Origin: Limnomonas spitsbergensis
Taxonomy: Eukaryota > Chlorophyta > Chlorophyceae > Chlamydomonadales
Direction of reading: 5' to 3'
Assembly: GCA_037349105.1 (NCBI GenBank)
Contig: JAYJMM010000112.1
Coordinates: 3,968,001 to 4,032,000 of the forward strand
Length of the DNA: 64,000 nt
In this document: piece by piece, positions 9,770 to 23,400 of the stretch
Numbering within the stretch: the stretch's first letter is position 1
Layout: each line of letters starts with the position of its first letter
Made by a program: the position numbers and the translations under genes
Notes under the pieces: model-generated
The model's database searches: none
What the model was told of the DNA's origin: nothing
Seen by the model: the letters and a program-made list of their open reading frames with translations, nothing else

Positions 9770-12572
9770 GAGCCAGCCACTCAGCGATTAGTAGGCGTTC
9801 AACCCTGCAAAAGTACTGAAACATCTATGCTGACTAAGTTAGATTCTGGTTGGACATAACTTGGATATTTCCATACACAGACAAGACAATCTCGCCTGGG
9901 TTGTATTCAATGCTAATTGTGCCTTGAGGATAGGGGGTGCCCGGCATGCGCTACACCGTGTTTGAAGGGTGTACACACACTACACAGACTACACCATTTT
10001 CACACTGGTGCCCAGTGTGGGGTACATTAATCCACCGATTCGTAAAAAAACTTGGATACATTTTTAAAATCGAAAAATCCGTAAATCGATCGGGGAAAAA
10101 GTGAATTGTTGAACTTCTGGGATTTAAACTTTCAAAAAGTGAATTGTCGAACTTTTAAAATTTCAGTCGCCGGAAAATTGAAGTGTGGAGTAGTCTATAA
10201 TATAAAAGTGCACTTATATGTGATGGTTTCAAAAAGCCGTGATGGTTTCTTAAAGCTTTGAATGGAGCGTTAGTGCAGCTATGACCTCTTCCATTTCTCT
10301 TCATAGAGAGGGTTGGAAGCGGCACTTTGAGGTGCAGGTGGACTCTCTGGGCGTCTTGTGTTTATGTTTAGGGCTGACTCTGCTGCCCGCCAACAGTCCG
10401 CGGACCCCCCCTGCGCCATCATACTAAGCTCACGGTACATCTAGTTCGCCGCTTTTGCTGCCTGCCAACAGTCCGTTGAGGTGCATGTAAGGTCTCTGAG
10501 CCGTCCGCTGCCTTCCATGTATTTCAAAGAGAGAGGTGCTGTTTCAGTCTGCTTGGTCTGGATGTCGCCAGGTTCATCCAAATGCCTTCGCTCTGCTTTG
10601 ATGGTGAGGAGGAGGGCTACAATGCAGATCCGGCACTCCGTCACAGGTCTTGGCCCAATACTTCAAGATCACCGGCGCCCGCGGGGGTCGTCGGGAGGAA
10701 TGGGATGTCCTTCACGGAGCTGAAGGGCCATCTGGGGAAGATGGTTGAGGTGCGCTACGACAGCAGCTGTTTTGTCCAGCTGCAGCTGCGGCCGTCAGAA
10801 CGTCAGACCGGGCCCGCATCGCTGGAGAGAACCCCCATGAGGAGGGCCACACAAGCGCAGCCCCCATCATGTCCCATTTTAACCATGCTTATTAGACAGC
10901 CAGCTGCCAAATAGCCAGGCTGTTCACTTGTTCAGCGATTTTGTTCCAATGAATGGAATTGCTACCTAACTATGTTTTTTAACACTTGGCTGGTGGATAT
11001 TTGACAAGACATGCGTGTGATAGGTTTTGCCCCTTTTTTTCGTTTCCTGACATTGTAGGGGTACATTTGAGTTTGGGATACATCAAGGCTTGTTTTCTCT
11101 CACATGTTTACATGCATGATGAAGAAGCTGTGGCCACTTCCTGTACCGATTTTGAGTGGGGACAGTACCCCATGTGGGCGGGCCTACCCACACCCTCTTG
11201 ACGGTCCTAAAAACGAGAACTCTCGCCTTTGGGCCGAATGTCAATTTGAATTGACGAGGGGACGCATTGATCTCTGGCCTCCAAGATTGAGATACCAGTA
11301 GGCCTGGTAGCTCCCTATGATCCTTAAATTCATAAAATAAATGTATTAGGCAGCCTGAGGCACCTCTTGTCACCATGCATCCTACATCCAGCAGCCACCC
11401 AGCTCCGCCCCAAGGTCCCAGACTATTAATCCACATTAGGTGGGCCACTTAGGTAACCGTCAGCACCACCTCCTTATTCCCGTTAGGAGGGCAAGGTAGT
11501 GGGCCACACCGCCCATGATGATGGCCCAGGGGGAACTCCTCATGGAGCAGCCGCATGGTTGTGTGGTTGGCAAACGTGTTGTCCATGATCACGCCCATGA
11601 TTCGGCTTGTATCATAAGGGGTCACTTCCGCTGCGATCCTCATATGCTGCTTCTTCGCCAGCCCTCTCAACCACCCTGCAATTTCTCCACCACGCTGCCT
11701 CCCCCATTTGTTTCATGTAATTGAGCTTCTTGCTTGCGGGCATCAGAGGGATTTATGGGCTAGAATAGTCTGTTTTCGACCCCCGAATCGTTGGCTATTT
11801 CGTCCCCCGTATCCAACAATTTAACATCGTCGTCTCTTCGTTGCATCAAGTGTCGCCTGTCTTGGAGGGACACGTCGCATCAAGCTGTTGCAATTGTACT
11901 GTTTCGTTCGTTCGCAGTCGGAAAACCCGTAATTCCGCAAAATCCCGTACACCCATATACCGTATATGGCACCCAAATAATTACGTATATACGAACCGTA
12001 ATCGTATATACGTAATTCGTAAATTACGGACTTTGCCAACCCTATTGATGCGACGAAGAGTGATGCAATTTCCATTTTTTTTAACTGACCCCTAGACCAT
12101 CCAACCGACATAAACCGTTCCGCCGTATTTGGAGACACATTATTTTAGTTAGAGGTGTCGTCCCTCAACATAACATATAATAATACGACATACAAGAAAT
12201 CGAGCATGAATTCGATCGGCAACAGGTTCGCACAAGCTTACGCCCTAGGGTTGGGACTGTGGCCTGTGGCTAGCTATGGCCTTATGGTTGCTAAATTGCT
12301 AATCTGATATTGTCTGTGTCTTAGCGGGAGGGGTGCCATGCGCTATCGAGGTATGGAGTTTTGTTGAACCGCAGTACAGAATCGGTAAGGTCTCTTCCCT
12401 CTTAAATGAACGGGCAGCTCCTGTCATTGCAATATGGCATACAGTCTGCTTATTTTTCTCTGTCTGTAGGTTGAATCATTGGATGCCATTTTTCCGGCTT
12501 ATGTGGATACACTTGCAGCCGCTTTCGGGGAGGATTTTAGTGGTTAAACAGGCTCAAGCCAGGGTGCCGACT
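9770..12572. other. Intergenic, AT-richer, no supported gene
   Basis: Includes an A/T-rich patch at 10,030-10,200 with repeated GTGAATTGT.GAACTT phrases. A weak plus frame at 10,700-10,914 (GMSFTELKGHLGKMVEVRYD) has no recognised domain. A perfect hairpin lies at 11980-12016. Nothing else stands out. Confidence 0.4.
11980..12016. repeat. 15-bp perfect palindromic hairpin
   Basis: ATTACGTATATACGA and its exact complement flank a 7-nt loop. Further imperfect complementarity (CCGTAATT near 11,927 and AATTACGG near 12,025) suggests a roughly 100-bp MITE-like fold-back. Confidence 0.6.
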
Positions 12573-12656
12573 GCCGAGGTGGGGCAGCACTTTTTAGGGG
12601 TGCCGAGGTGGGGCAGCACCTTTTAGGGGTGCCGAGGTGGGGCAGCACTTTTTGGA
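12573..12656. repeat. 29-bp tandem repeat, 2.9 copies
   Basis: Copies start at 12573, 12602 and 12631. The unit begins GCCGAGGTGGGGCAGCAC. Confidence 0.95.
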
Positions 12657-14160
12657 CCTAACTACCGGTAGAGCACTAGGCTGAGCAGATGCCCAAGTGC
12701 CCCGTAGAGAAAAGGGAGGAGGGTTCAAGAAAGCAGAAAATAAAGAGCTACCGGCAAGTGAGAGTCAAGTGGAATACTGGTTCGTGACAAACTTTTCAGC
12801 ACCACCATCTACCTGACATATTTTTGCGTTATATTTTTGCACAGCAAGCCAGATTGCGCACCAGCTGGCTCTGCACTTGCAATGGACAACGCAAAGTCTC
12901 CCCGTGCATTGGCACATTTGCTACTCTCACACCCCTCCTACTCTTGCGATGAAGCCTGCAGTTCCACCCAGCAAGAGTGCTCAGCCAAAACAGCCTCCGC
13001 ATTACATGGCCCAGAGGTCAGCCCTTTGCTATATACCGTATGTAGCCAGCGCACCCATCAGGGGGTACCCACCACCAAACACACGTGTTTTTGTGGTTTG
13101 GGCATCATAAATGCAGGCAGATATATACCGGTATGCATGGACCTGTTTTTGACAGGTCAAATCGGCTCCATGTGATATGTTGCCACCAAGAATACGAAAT
13201 GGGCACGGGGCGCTGGGTTAAGGGGATAAGAGCAGGGGTCGGGTGTGGTGCGTTTCAATTGTATAACTGAGGTAGACCTGAGTACCGGCATGTAATTTAA
13301 TGACGTTACACGTATGGGCACCGCTCAAAACGGCCCGGCCACGAAGTTGTGCAACTCTCTGGTGAGAAACGAAGTGGTGGATTTGCTGAAGCCACAAAAC
13401 AAGGCCCGGGTATCTCTGCTATTGATTTTTGTAGCGCCATGGGGCAAGGTCCAGTAAATATATTTCCAAGTATGGACTTTGCTGTAAGTTTGTGTTTTTT
13501 CACACTTTGGCGGAGCTTCGTACTCGATCCATGCATGGGGGATGTGGCTGCTGACATTCACACCTTCCACTCCTTCATATCAAACTTTGCAACAAGCTTG
13601 CCATCATTCAATTGCAATGAGCTCAAATCGAACATTTGCCCACCCACTAAGTTTAGGGATTCGGGTTAAAACTAACGCCATGGGAGCATGGAAGGGGTGA
13701 TCCAGCTCACAACGGCAGGTGCATGGCAGTAACCAACACTGGCCAAGGATAGGACCTGCAGAACAGAGGTGCCCAATGCGGTAAAACGGTACAGTACAAA
13801 ATATAAAATGGTACTTACTAGGTAACCCTGCCACCCTGCCATCAGCACGTCCTCCCCACTCGCACGCCACTTCTGCATCCTGCCATGCAACACGCTTCAA
13901 TAACAAAAACCTTATGAATACCGGTACAAAAAACATGAATACCGGTACATAAATGCATGAATTTGAATAGGGTCGTGGATTAAAGAAGCCTTCCATTTGG
14001 CCGAAGAATGGGACATGGCTGTCTCATGTGATTCACTGACTTTACTCCTGCCCCACTGTCGCATATGTCCCTGTTCCCACCCCTCTCAAGGGCTAGCAGC
14101 TCATCCCCCCCGCCCTCCTGCCACTTCCTAGTGCATAATCCCTGAAACGCGCTTCGCTAA
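12657..14160. other. Intergenic, downstream of the helicase gene
   Basis: No gene supported. A plus frame at 13,349-13,669 lacks an ATG at its start and resembles no family. Repeated ATACCGGTAC words occur near 13,920-13,950. The helicase 3' UTR must lie in the last few hundred bases (minus strand). Confidence 0.4.
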
Positions 14161-14466
14161 CTACCTGCCTGGGGTCCTATCGCTGACACAGCTGCCACTG
14201 CTACGGCCGCCACCAACACCACCGCTGCTGCTACTGCCACAGCTACCACTGCTTCCACCACCACCAACACTGCCACAAGTGCCAGAGCCACCGCTGCTGC
14301 CGCCACTGCTTCCGCCGCCACCGCTGTTGCCGCTGCCACTGCCGCCTAGGACCAGCTGCTTGGCCAAGTTCCTGGGACCCAATTTTTTACCCTTGCGACT
14401 GCTGGGGGCGAACTTGTTGGTGAAGTCGATGAAGTCTGCCACCTGGAAGCCCTTGTTGGGGATGCT
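14161..14466 (-). CDS. Helicase terminal exon with Gly/Ser-rich tail
   Basis: 101 codons plus TAG. SIPNKGFQVADFIDFTNKFA and a basic stretch (SRKGKKLGPRNLAKQL) are followed by about 50 residues of Gly/Ser repeats. The DNA there is an imperfect CCACCGCTG-type triplet repeat, so tail length is likely variable. Confidence 0.8.
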   Translation of the reverse strand, partial: SIPNKGFQVADFIDFTNKFAPSSRKGKKLGPRNLAKQLVLGGSGSGNSGGGGSSGGSSGGSGTCGSVGGGGSSGSCGSSSSGGVGGGRSSGSCVSDRTPGR

Positions 14467-17400
14467 CTGTACATTCAAGGGATGAGTGGAGGGGGGGCAG
14501 GTTGGTACTTTAAGGATGCATTTATGATCCGGGTTCCCCATTTCCCCCCTCAAATCCTGTCCCTGCTAGCTGCACCAATGCACGTGTTAAATTTTATAGA
14601 GTGAAGCCAACAAAGTAATCATTGGTTGAATGATGCGGCACTGTATAGTCATGGGTTATAAGAGTCAAAGGTTTGGCGGATCTAGGCATACCGCTTTAGT
14701 CCAGGTATAGGGTGAGTGAGTCAGCGCGGCCTGCCAAAAGGGGTCCGTCCGTAGAACTGTGCATTTATTACGAAAATGCATTGTGTGTGAACAGTTCCTC
14801 TTAAGGCATGGGAACAGTTCCTCTTAAGGCATGGTGCCGCTGCCCCCTGCAGGTGTTGACCGGGGGCACCCACCATTTCAGGGGGCAGCGGCACCCAGGA
14901 CTGGAGGTACAGGGGCTCCACATCAGACGGCTGCACATACGCGCCACGCCCCTTGGCCCAGAGTAGCCACCTGGACACAGCGTGGGATGGAGTGAGTGGA
15001 GTGGAGTGTGTCCAGGCCGAGTTGCCATCAGCCCCTGCGCGTCTCAGGTTTTCGAGGGTCGGGCGGCCAGCCTCACCCTCTGTCAATTCCAAGCAAAGGA
15101 TATACATGGAGGGCAGTACATGGACATACATGGAGGGCAGTACACGGACATACATGGAGGGCAGTACAAGGACATACATGGAGGGCAGTACATGGACATA
15201 CATGGAGGGCAGTACAAGGACATACATGGAGGGCAGTACAAGGACATACATGGAGGGCAGTACAAGGACATACATGGAGGGCAGTACAAGGACATACATG
15301 GAGGGCAGTACATGAACATACATGGAGGGCAGTACAAGGACATACATGGAGGGCAGTACAAGGACATACATGGAGGGGAGCTGATGTGGGTGTGGCAGGC
15401 AGCTAGAGCGGGGAAAGAAAGTGTGGGGGCAGTGATGTAGTGGGAAGGTTCCAGAGGGCGTTAAGAAGTCAACACAAGTGTGAAGGGAGGTCGTAGGATA
15501 GGGGGAAGGAGACGATACGATCTCCTGTATCAAGAGCGAGGTCCCTCCAGCTGGCGGTGCCCATCACTCACTCGGGCCAGACGTTCTTGCTGTCGTGCAT
15601 GCCCGTGGTCGCCTCTCTGGTGGACGTCAGTGTGCGGCTGTTGCCCACCACAAGCAGCGCACGCTTGGCGCGCGTGATGGCCACATTGAGGCGGAGCGGG
15701 TCGGCAGCATGGCCGCTGATGCGTCCGTTGATGTTGGAGCGCACCTGAGGGTTAACGATGGGGTCAGCCACCGTCCACACTGGTGTGAGGATGAGGGTCA
15801 CCGTCCACACTTGTATATGAGGGTGAATCTGTTTGAGATTCCAAATGCTTGGGTGAACCGCAATCCACACTTATGAGTGGATGTATGTGGACTGGGCATG
15901 GACTGTTTGTCTGATCATGACTCGGCTCAGCTGCCAACCAGCGACACTCTGGCCTCCGCTCTGGGAGGCCTAATGCATGGCTGGCCATGTGGCTAGAACA
16001 CTGTGCACATGCTGGTGTGCAATTTTTTGATTACCCTGTACATGCATCCTCTTCCCCCACCAATGTGCTCGGTTGACCACAGCCTCCCTCCAACAATGCG
16101 ATCCATGTCCAAGACAATGCATGGCTGGAGTAGTGGAGTGGTTATGCTGGCCTTCCAGCACTGCCTCCTCCGATACATATAGCCTTGCCTCCTCATTACA
16201 CCATATAGTCCTGCCTCCTCATGGCACCATTTAGTCTTGCCTCTTCATAGCACCCGTCTCTGAAAGATGACGCTGGCAGGCTATCAGCAACAGGGCCGCT
16301 CAGGTTTCAACTGTTTCTCGCTCAGGTGTCAACTGTTGATAGCGCTGCACTGACAGGTTTCTGCCCGGGAGATATGTGATGCACAACACATCTGTGCGGC
16401 AAGTCCCACAGCCGGAGGCATATTTCCAACCACAGTCCGGCGTTCTTCTGTTGCTAGCGTGACAGCGTCAAATTGAGGATACATTATTTATTTATTTATT
16501 CCTCAAGGATGCTGGTAAGCACTTGTTGTAACTTGGGCTGGGCCATCCCCCCAAATAGACACATGTATTGAATGCATTCTTGATGTACGTCTCATATGTA
16601 CCCCCACCCACCGCTGTGTAAATGACCACGTCGGCTTCCTGGCCTTGGTAGCCATCCACAGTGTAGGAGCCTTTGAAGACGCCCTTGCGACGCAGATCGG
16701 CAAACTCCGTCGTGCCTGCTGCCAGCTTTTCATCGAGGAATTTTTTCTGTAGGTGGTGGTCACGTGGTAGAGGAGCAAGCCATGAGTTTCGCTCAGTGCT
16801 TGCCCGAGGGTTAAGGGTTTAGGGTGGCCAGCGTAGGCATTGGATTGGTAGCCCCAGGGGGTGTACCAAGCCTGGGTGGCATGCCCGCGGGACGCCGGCA
16901 CTCTGAGTTTGTGCCGTTGCAATGGCACTCAGATTCCTTGCTTTGCCTTTACCAGGGTCAGCGTTGAGGGTTAAGGGTTACGGGTTAATAACAGTCCTTA
17001 CAGTGGCTGAAGTGCGTGGCTGAGTTTCAGTCACCGTAATTTCATGGCAAATTCAGCTACATTTACCGGTAAGGGACCGTAATTACTGACACAATTTCTG
17101 AATTACGGCGCAATTGCACAGCACTGAGCGGGATGCACCCTTGACCTGCCTGCAGCAGGTACGGGGTAATGATGACGATGCTTTGGACCGACGGGTCCGT
17201 CATGAAAAGCAGCAGCAGGCGCACCGCCACGCTTGTCTCGGCGGCATTTTTGAACGAGTTGTTGCCGCCCTCCTCGTCACCCTGAGCATGGGTGTGGGGA
17301 CGAGCTGAGTCATGGTGCCAGCACAGTGTATAAGCATGAAACCATCATGGAAAATTTGTGTGAATGATAGGAATCAGAAATCATGCTATATGTGGAGTCA

Positions 17401-20400
17401 AGATACCAGCAAAGTGTACTTCAGCATGAGGAAGAATGGAAGAAAACAATGCCCCGCACCAGGAGCGTGAGGGTTTTGGATTAAAGGAAACATCTCTTGG
17501 CATCCTTATTATTCTCAGGGTATTCTTAGTATTTGTCGTATCTTATTCACTGAATCTCATGCGTGATGTGCACTACCTTTGCAACCTGTTATCTGAACAC
17601 AAAACTGCCTTCTCAAAGAAATAAAGTACGCCCTGAGAAGTACGCCCTGAGATGACGGGGTGAAATAATGTACGCCCTAAGAAGTACACCCTGAGGGATT
17701 CTGACTGGTCAAGATCCTGCGCAGCCTGTTGCAAAAGGCCAAAGCTGCATACATGCGGTTACCCTTTACCAGAGGTTGTGATGGGGCATGTTTTTTGGGG
17801 CACGCCCCGGCAACTTACCTCAACATCAAAGAAAGCGACGGGGACTTCCTGAGAACCCGCTCCACGCCTCTGGTAGGGCCACCAGGCCTCTGGCAAGCCA
17901 AACGCATTCCTAGACAAGGACGTACATGATGGTGCGTGCAGGTTGGAGGCCGGCAGCAGGTTGAAAGACGGAGGGCATGTCAGTACATTGTGGGCATGTC
18001 AGTACATGTTGGGTATGTCAGTACATGTTGGGTATGTCAGTACATGGTGGGTATGTTAGTACGTGGTGGGCATGTCATTACATGGTGGGCATGTCAGTAC
18101 ATGGTGGGTATGTCAGTACATGGTGGGCATGTCAGTACATGGTGGACATGTCAGTACATGGCAGGTATGTCAGTACATGTTGGCTATGTCAGTACATGGT
18201 GGGTATGTCAATACATGGTGGGTATGTCAGTACATGGTGGGTATGTCAGTACATGGTGGGTGTGTCAGTACATGGTGGGTGTGTCAATACATGGTGGGTG
18301 TGTCAATACATGGTGGGCGAGTGACCAGGTGTGCGTTGCCATGACGAGGATTCAAGGCGGTGGTGTAGAGTGTCAAAGATCGGATATGGCCAGCACAAAT
18401 ATGGCCATTCGTTGGCCTCAATCTGGTTTTCGGACCCCCATGCCCCATGCCCCAAGCGGGCCCCCATGCACAATGTCCTGGACCCAACCGGACCCCCATA
18501 CCCAATGCATTATGCAGCCCCATGCACAATGCCTTGGGTCCCAAACCTCCATGCCCCATGCCCCATGCCCCAAGCTCCAAGCGGACCCCCATGCATAATG
18601 CCCTGGTTCCAAACCAGACCTCCATGCCCCAAGCAGCAGGAACCCCTGTATCCCTGCACCTCGGGCAGGGAACCGTTGTGTCCGGGAGCTTGTCAGCGTC
18701 CTCTTTGAGGCGACCATGGTAGAACTGCATGCTCGGGAACTCGCGGATGACGGGGTGCATGCGGTACTGAGTCTCCAGCATGCGCTCCGGCAGCCGCATG
18801 GTGTTCAGCCTGCATGGAGACGTCAGTACACAGATATTCAGGGCATGCCTTACAGGCCGTACATGCGGTACAAGCGGTTCAAACAAAGTTGGTTGCAGAT
18901 TCGAAGGAGCTCAATCATCCATTGGAAGGCGGAAGGGCGCTTCCTACAGACTAGAGGGGAATGCATGTCCCCCCTCTCGCACCCCATTCACTTCCCAACT
19001 CGCACCTGCCGTACAACGACCCTCCAGCCAGACCGTGGTAACGCAGACGTTTCTTTGCCACGTCGGTTTTGATTGTTGGGCGCAGCTGCTTAAGGTCTGC
19101 CGCCATGAGTACCCACTCGGCCCCGAGAGTGAGTGGAATGAGAGACGATGGCTCGGTGGACTGGGCCGCCTCATCCATCAGGACGATGGGGCTGGACAGC
19201 TGCAGGCCGTCCCTCTCTTTCCCGCAACGCAGCTCCCCCATACTGGAGTTGGTACCCAGCACCAACTTTTGGGTGCCATGTAGGGGAGGAGAGGAAATGA
19301 GAGGGGAAGAGAGGGGAGAGGAGGGAAGGGAAGGGGAGTGGGAGAGGGGAGGGGAAGGGAGGGACAGGGGAGATAGAGGAGGAGAGAGGAGGGAAAGGGA
19401 GGGAAGTTGAGGACAGTAAAGAGGTGGGTTGGAAGAGGGAAGAGGTGGGTTGGAAGGGGAAGCTCCTGCCATGCAAACACCCATGAAGTTTGTCATCACC
19501 CATATGAGAGACTCATGCAAAAAATCTCTGGAATAGCCCTGGAATAGCCCTGGAATAGCTCTGGAATAGCCCTGGAATAGCCCTGGAATAGCCCTGGAAT
19601 AGCCCTGGAATAGCCCTGGAAAAGCCCTGGAAAAGCTCTGGAATAGCCCTGGAATAGCCCTGGAATAGCCCTGGAATAGCCCTGGAATAGCCCTGGAATA
19701 GCCCTGGAATAGCCCTGGAATAGCCCTGGAATAGCCCTGGAATAGCCCTGGAATAGCCCTGGAATTGCTCTGGAATAGCCCTGGAATAGCTCTGGAATAG
19801 CTCTGGAATAGCCCTGGAATAGCTCTGGAATAGCCCTGGAATAGCTCTGGAATAGCCTTGTAATAGCCCTGGAATAGCTGTGGAATAGCCCTGGAAAAGC
19901 CCTGGAATAGCCCTGGAATAGCCCTGGAATAGCCCTGGAATAACCCTGGAATAGCCCTGGAATAGCTCTGGAATAGCCCTGGAATAGCCCTGGAATAGCC
20001 CTGGAATAGCCCTGGAATAGCCCTGGAAAAGCCCTGGAATAGCCCTGGAATAGCCCTGTAATAGCCCTGGAAAAGCCCTGGAATAGCCCTGGAAAAGCCC
20101 TGGAATAGCTCTGGAATAGCCCTGGAATAGCTGTGGAATAGCCCTGGAATAGCTCTGGAATATCTCTGGAATAGCCCTGGAATAGCCCTGGAATAGCCCT
20201 GGAATAGCCCTGGAATAGCCCTGGAATAGCCCTGGAATAGCCCTGGAATAGCCCTGGAATAGCCCTGGAATAGCCCGGGAATAGCTCTGGAATAGCCCTG
20301 GAATAGCCCTGGAATAGCCCTGGAATAGCCCTGGAATAGCCCTGGAATAGCTCTGGAATAGCCCTGGAATAGGTCTGGAATAACCCTGGAATAGCTCTGG

Positions 20401-23400
20401 AAAAGCCCTGGAATAGCTCTGGAATAGCCCTGGAATAGCCCTGGAATAGCCCTGGAATAGCCCTGGAATAGCCCTGGAATAGCCCTGGAATAGCCCTGGA
20501 ATAACCCTGGAATAGCTCTGGAATAGCCCGGGAATAGCCCGGGAATAGCTCTGGAATAGCCCTGGAATAGCCCTGGAATAGCCCTGGAATAGCCCTGGAA
20601 TATCTCTGGAATAGCCCTGGAATAGCTCTGGAATAACCCTGGAATAGCTCTGGAATAGCCCTGGAATAGCTCTGGAATAGCCCTGGAATAGCCCTGGAAT
20701 AGCCCTGGAATAGCCCTGGAATAGCCCTGGAATAGCCCTGGAATAGCCCTGGAATAGCTCTGGAATAGCCCTGGAATAGCTCTGGAATAGCCCTGGAATA
20801 GCCCTGGAATAGCCCTGGAATATCTCTGGAATGGCCCTGGAATAGCTCTTGAATAGCCCTGGAATAGCCCTGGAATAGCCCTGGAAAAGCCCTGGAATAG
20901 CCCTGGAATAGCCCTGGAATAGCCCTGGAATAGCCCTGGAATAGCCCTGGAATAGCCCTGGAATAGCCCTGAAATAGCTCTGGAATAGCTCTGGAATAGC
21001 CCTGGAATAGCCCTGGAATAGCCCTGGAATATCCCTGGAATATCTCTGGAATAGCCCTGGAATAGCTCTGGAATAGCCCTGGAATAGCCCTGGAATAGCC
21101 CTGGAATAGCTCTGGAATAGCCCTGGAATAGCTCTGGAATAGCCCTGGAATAGCCCTGGAATAGCCCTGGAATAGCTCTGGAATAGCCCTGGAATAGCCC
21201 TGGAATAGCCCTGGAATAGCCCTGGAATAGCCCTGGAATAGCCCTGGAATAGCCCTGGAATAGCCCTGGAATAGCCCTGGAATAGCTCTGGAATAGCCCT
21301 GGAATAGCCCTGGAATAGCTCTGGAATAGCCTTGTAATAGCCCTGGAATAGCTCTGGAATAGTCCTGGAATAGGTCTGGAATAGCCCTGGAATAGCTCTG
21401 GAATAGCTCTGGAATAGCCCTGGAATAGCCCTGGAATAGCCCTGGAATAGCTCTGGAATAGCCCTGGAATAGCCCTGGAATAGCCCTGGAATAGCTCTGG
21501 AATAGCTCTGGAATAGCCCTGGAATAGCTCTGGAATAGCCCTGGAATAGCCCTGGAATAGCCCTGGAATAGCCCTGGAATAGCCCTGGAATAGCCCTGGA
21601 ATAGCCCTGGAATAGCTCTGGAATAGCTCTGGAATAGCCCTGGAATAGCTCTGGAATAGCTCTGGAATAGCCCTGGAATAGCCCTGGAATAGCCCTGGAA
21701 TAGCCCTGGAATAGCCCTGGAATAGCCCTGGAATAGCCCTGGAATAGCTCTGGAATAGCCCTGGAATAGCTCTGGAATAGCTCTGAAATAGCTCTGGAAT
21801 AGCTCTGTAATAGCTCTGGAATAGCCATGGAATAGCTCTGGAATAGCCATGGAATAGCTCTGGAATAGCCCTGGAATAGCTCTGGAATAGCTCTGGAATA
21901 GCCCTGGAATAGCTCTGGAATAGCCCTGGAATAGCTCTGGAATAGCCCTGGAATAGCCCTGGAATAGCTCTGGAATAGCCCTGGAATAGCCCTGGAATAG
22001 CCCTGGAATAGCCCTGGAATAGCCCTGGAATAGCCCTGGAATAGCCCTGGAATAGCCCTGGAATAGCTCTGGAATAGCCCTGGAATAGCTCTGGAATAGC
22101 TCTGGAATAGCCCTGGAATAGCTCTGGAATAGCCCTGGAATAGCTCTGGAATAGCCTTGTAATAGCCCTGGAATAGCTGTGGAATAGCCCTGGAATAGCC
22201 CTGGAATAGCCCTAAAATAGCTATGGAATAGCCCTGGAATAGCCCTGGAATAGCCCTGGAATAGCTCTGGAATAGCCCTGGAATAGCCCTGGAATAGCCC
22301 TGGAATAGCCCTGGAATAGCCCTGGAATAGCCCTGGAATAGCCCTGGAATAGCCCTGGAATAGCCCTGGAATAGCCCTGGAATAGCCCTGGAATAGCCCT
22401 AGAATAGCTCTGGAATAGCCCTGGAATAGCTGTGGAATAGCCCTGGAATAGCTCTGGAATATCTCTGGAATAGCCCTGGAATAGCCCTGGAATAGCTATG
22501 GAATAGCCCTGGAATAGCCCTGGAATAGCCCTGGAATAGCCCTGGAATAGCCCTGGAATAGCCCTGGAATAGCCCTGGAATAGCTCTGGAATAGCCCGGG
22601 AATAGCTCTGGAATAGCCCTGGAATAGCCCTGGAATAGCCCTGGAATAGCCCTGGAATATCTCTGGAATAGCCCTGGAATAGCTCTGGAATAACCCTGGA
22701 ATAGCTCTGGAATAGCCCTGGAATAGCTCTGGAATAGCCCTGGAATAGCCCTGGAATAGCCCTGGAATAGCCCTGGAATAGCCCTGGAATAGCTCTGGAA
22801 TAGCCCTGGAATAGCTCTGGAATAGCCCTGGAATAGCCCTGGAAGATCCCTGGAATATCTCTGGAATATCTCTGGAATGGCCCTGGAATAGCTCTTGAAT
22901 AGCCCTGGAATAGCCCTGGAATAGCCCTGGAATATCCCTGGAATATCTCTGGAATAGCCCTGGAATAGCTCTGGAATAGCCCTGGAATAGCCCTGGAATA
23001 GCCCTGGAATAGCTCTGGAATAGCCCTGGAATAGCTCTGGAATAGCCCTGGAATAGACCTGGAATAGCCCTGGAATAGCTCTGGAATAGCCCTGGAATAA
23101 CTCTGGAATAGCCCTGGAATAGCCCTGGAATAGCCCTGGAATAGCCCTGGAATAGCCCTGGAATAGCCCTGGAATAGCCCTGGAATAGCTCTGGAATAGC
23201 CCTGGAATAGCCCTGGAATAGCTCTGGAATAGCCTTGTAATAGCCCTGGAATAGCTCTGGAATAGTCCTGGAATAGGTCTGGATTAGCCCTGGAATAGCT
23301 CTGGAATAGCTCTGGAATAGCCCTGGAATAGCCCTGGAATAGCCCTGGAATAGCCCTGGAATAGCCCTGGAATAGCCCTGGAATAGCCCTGGAATAGCCC

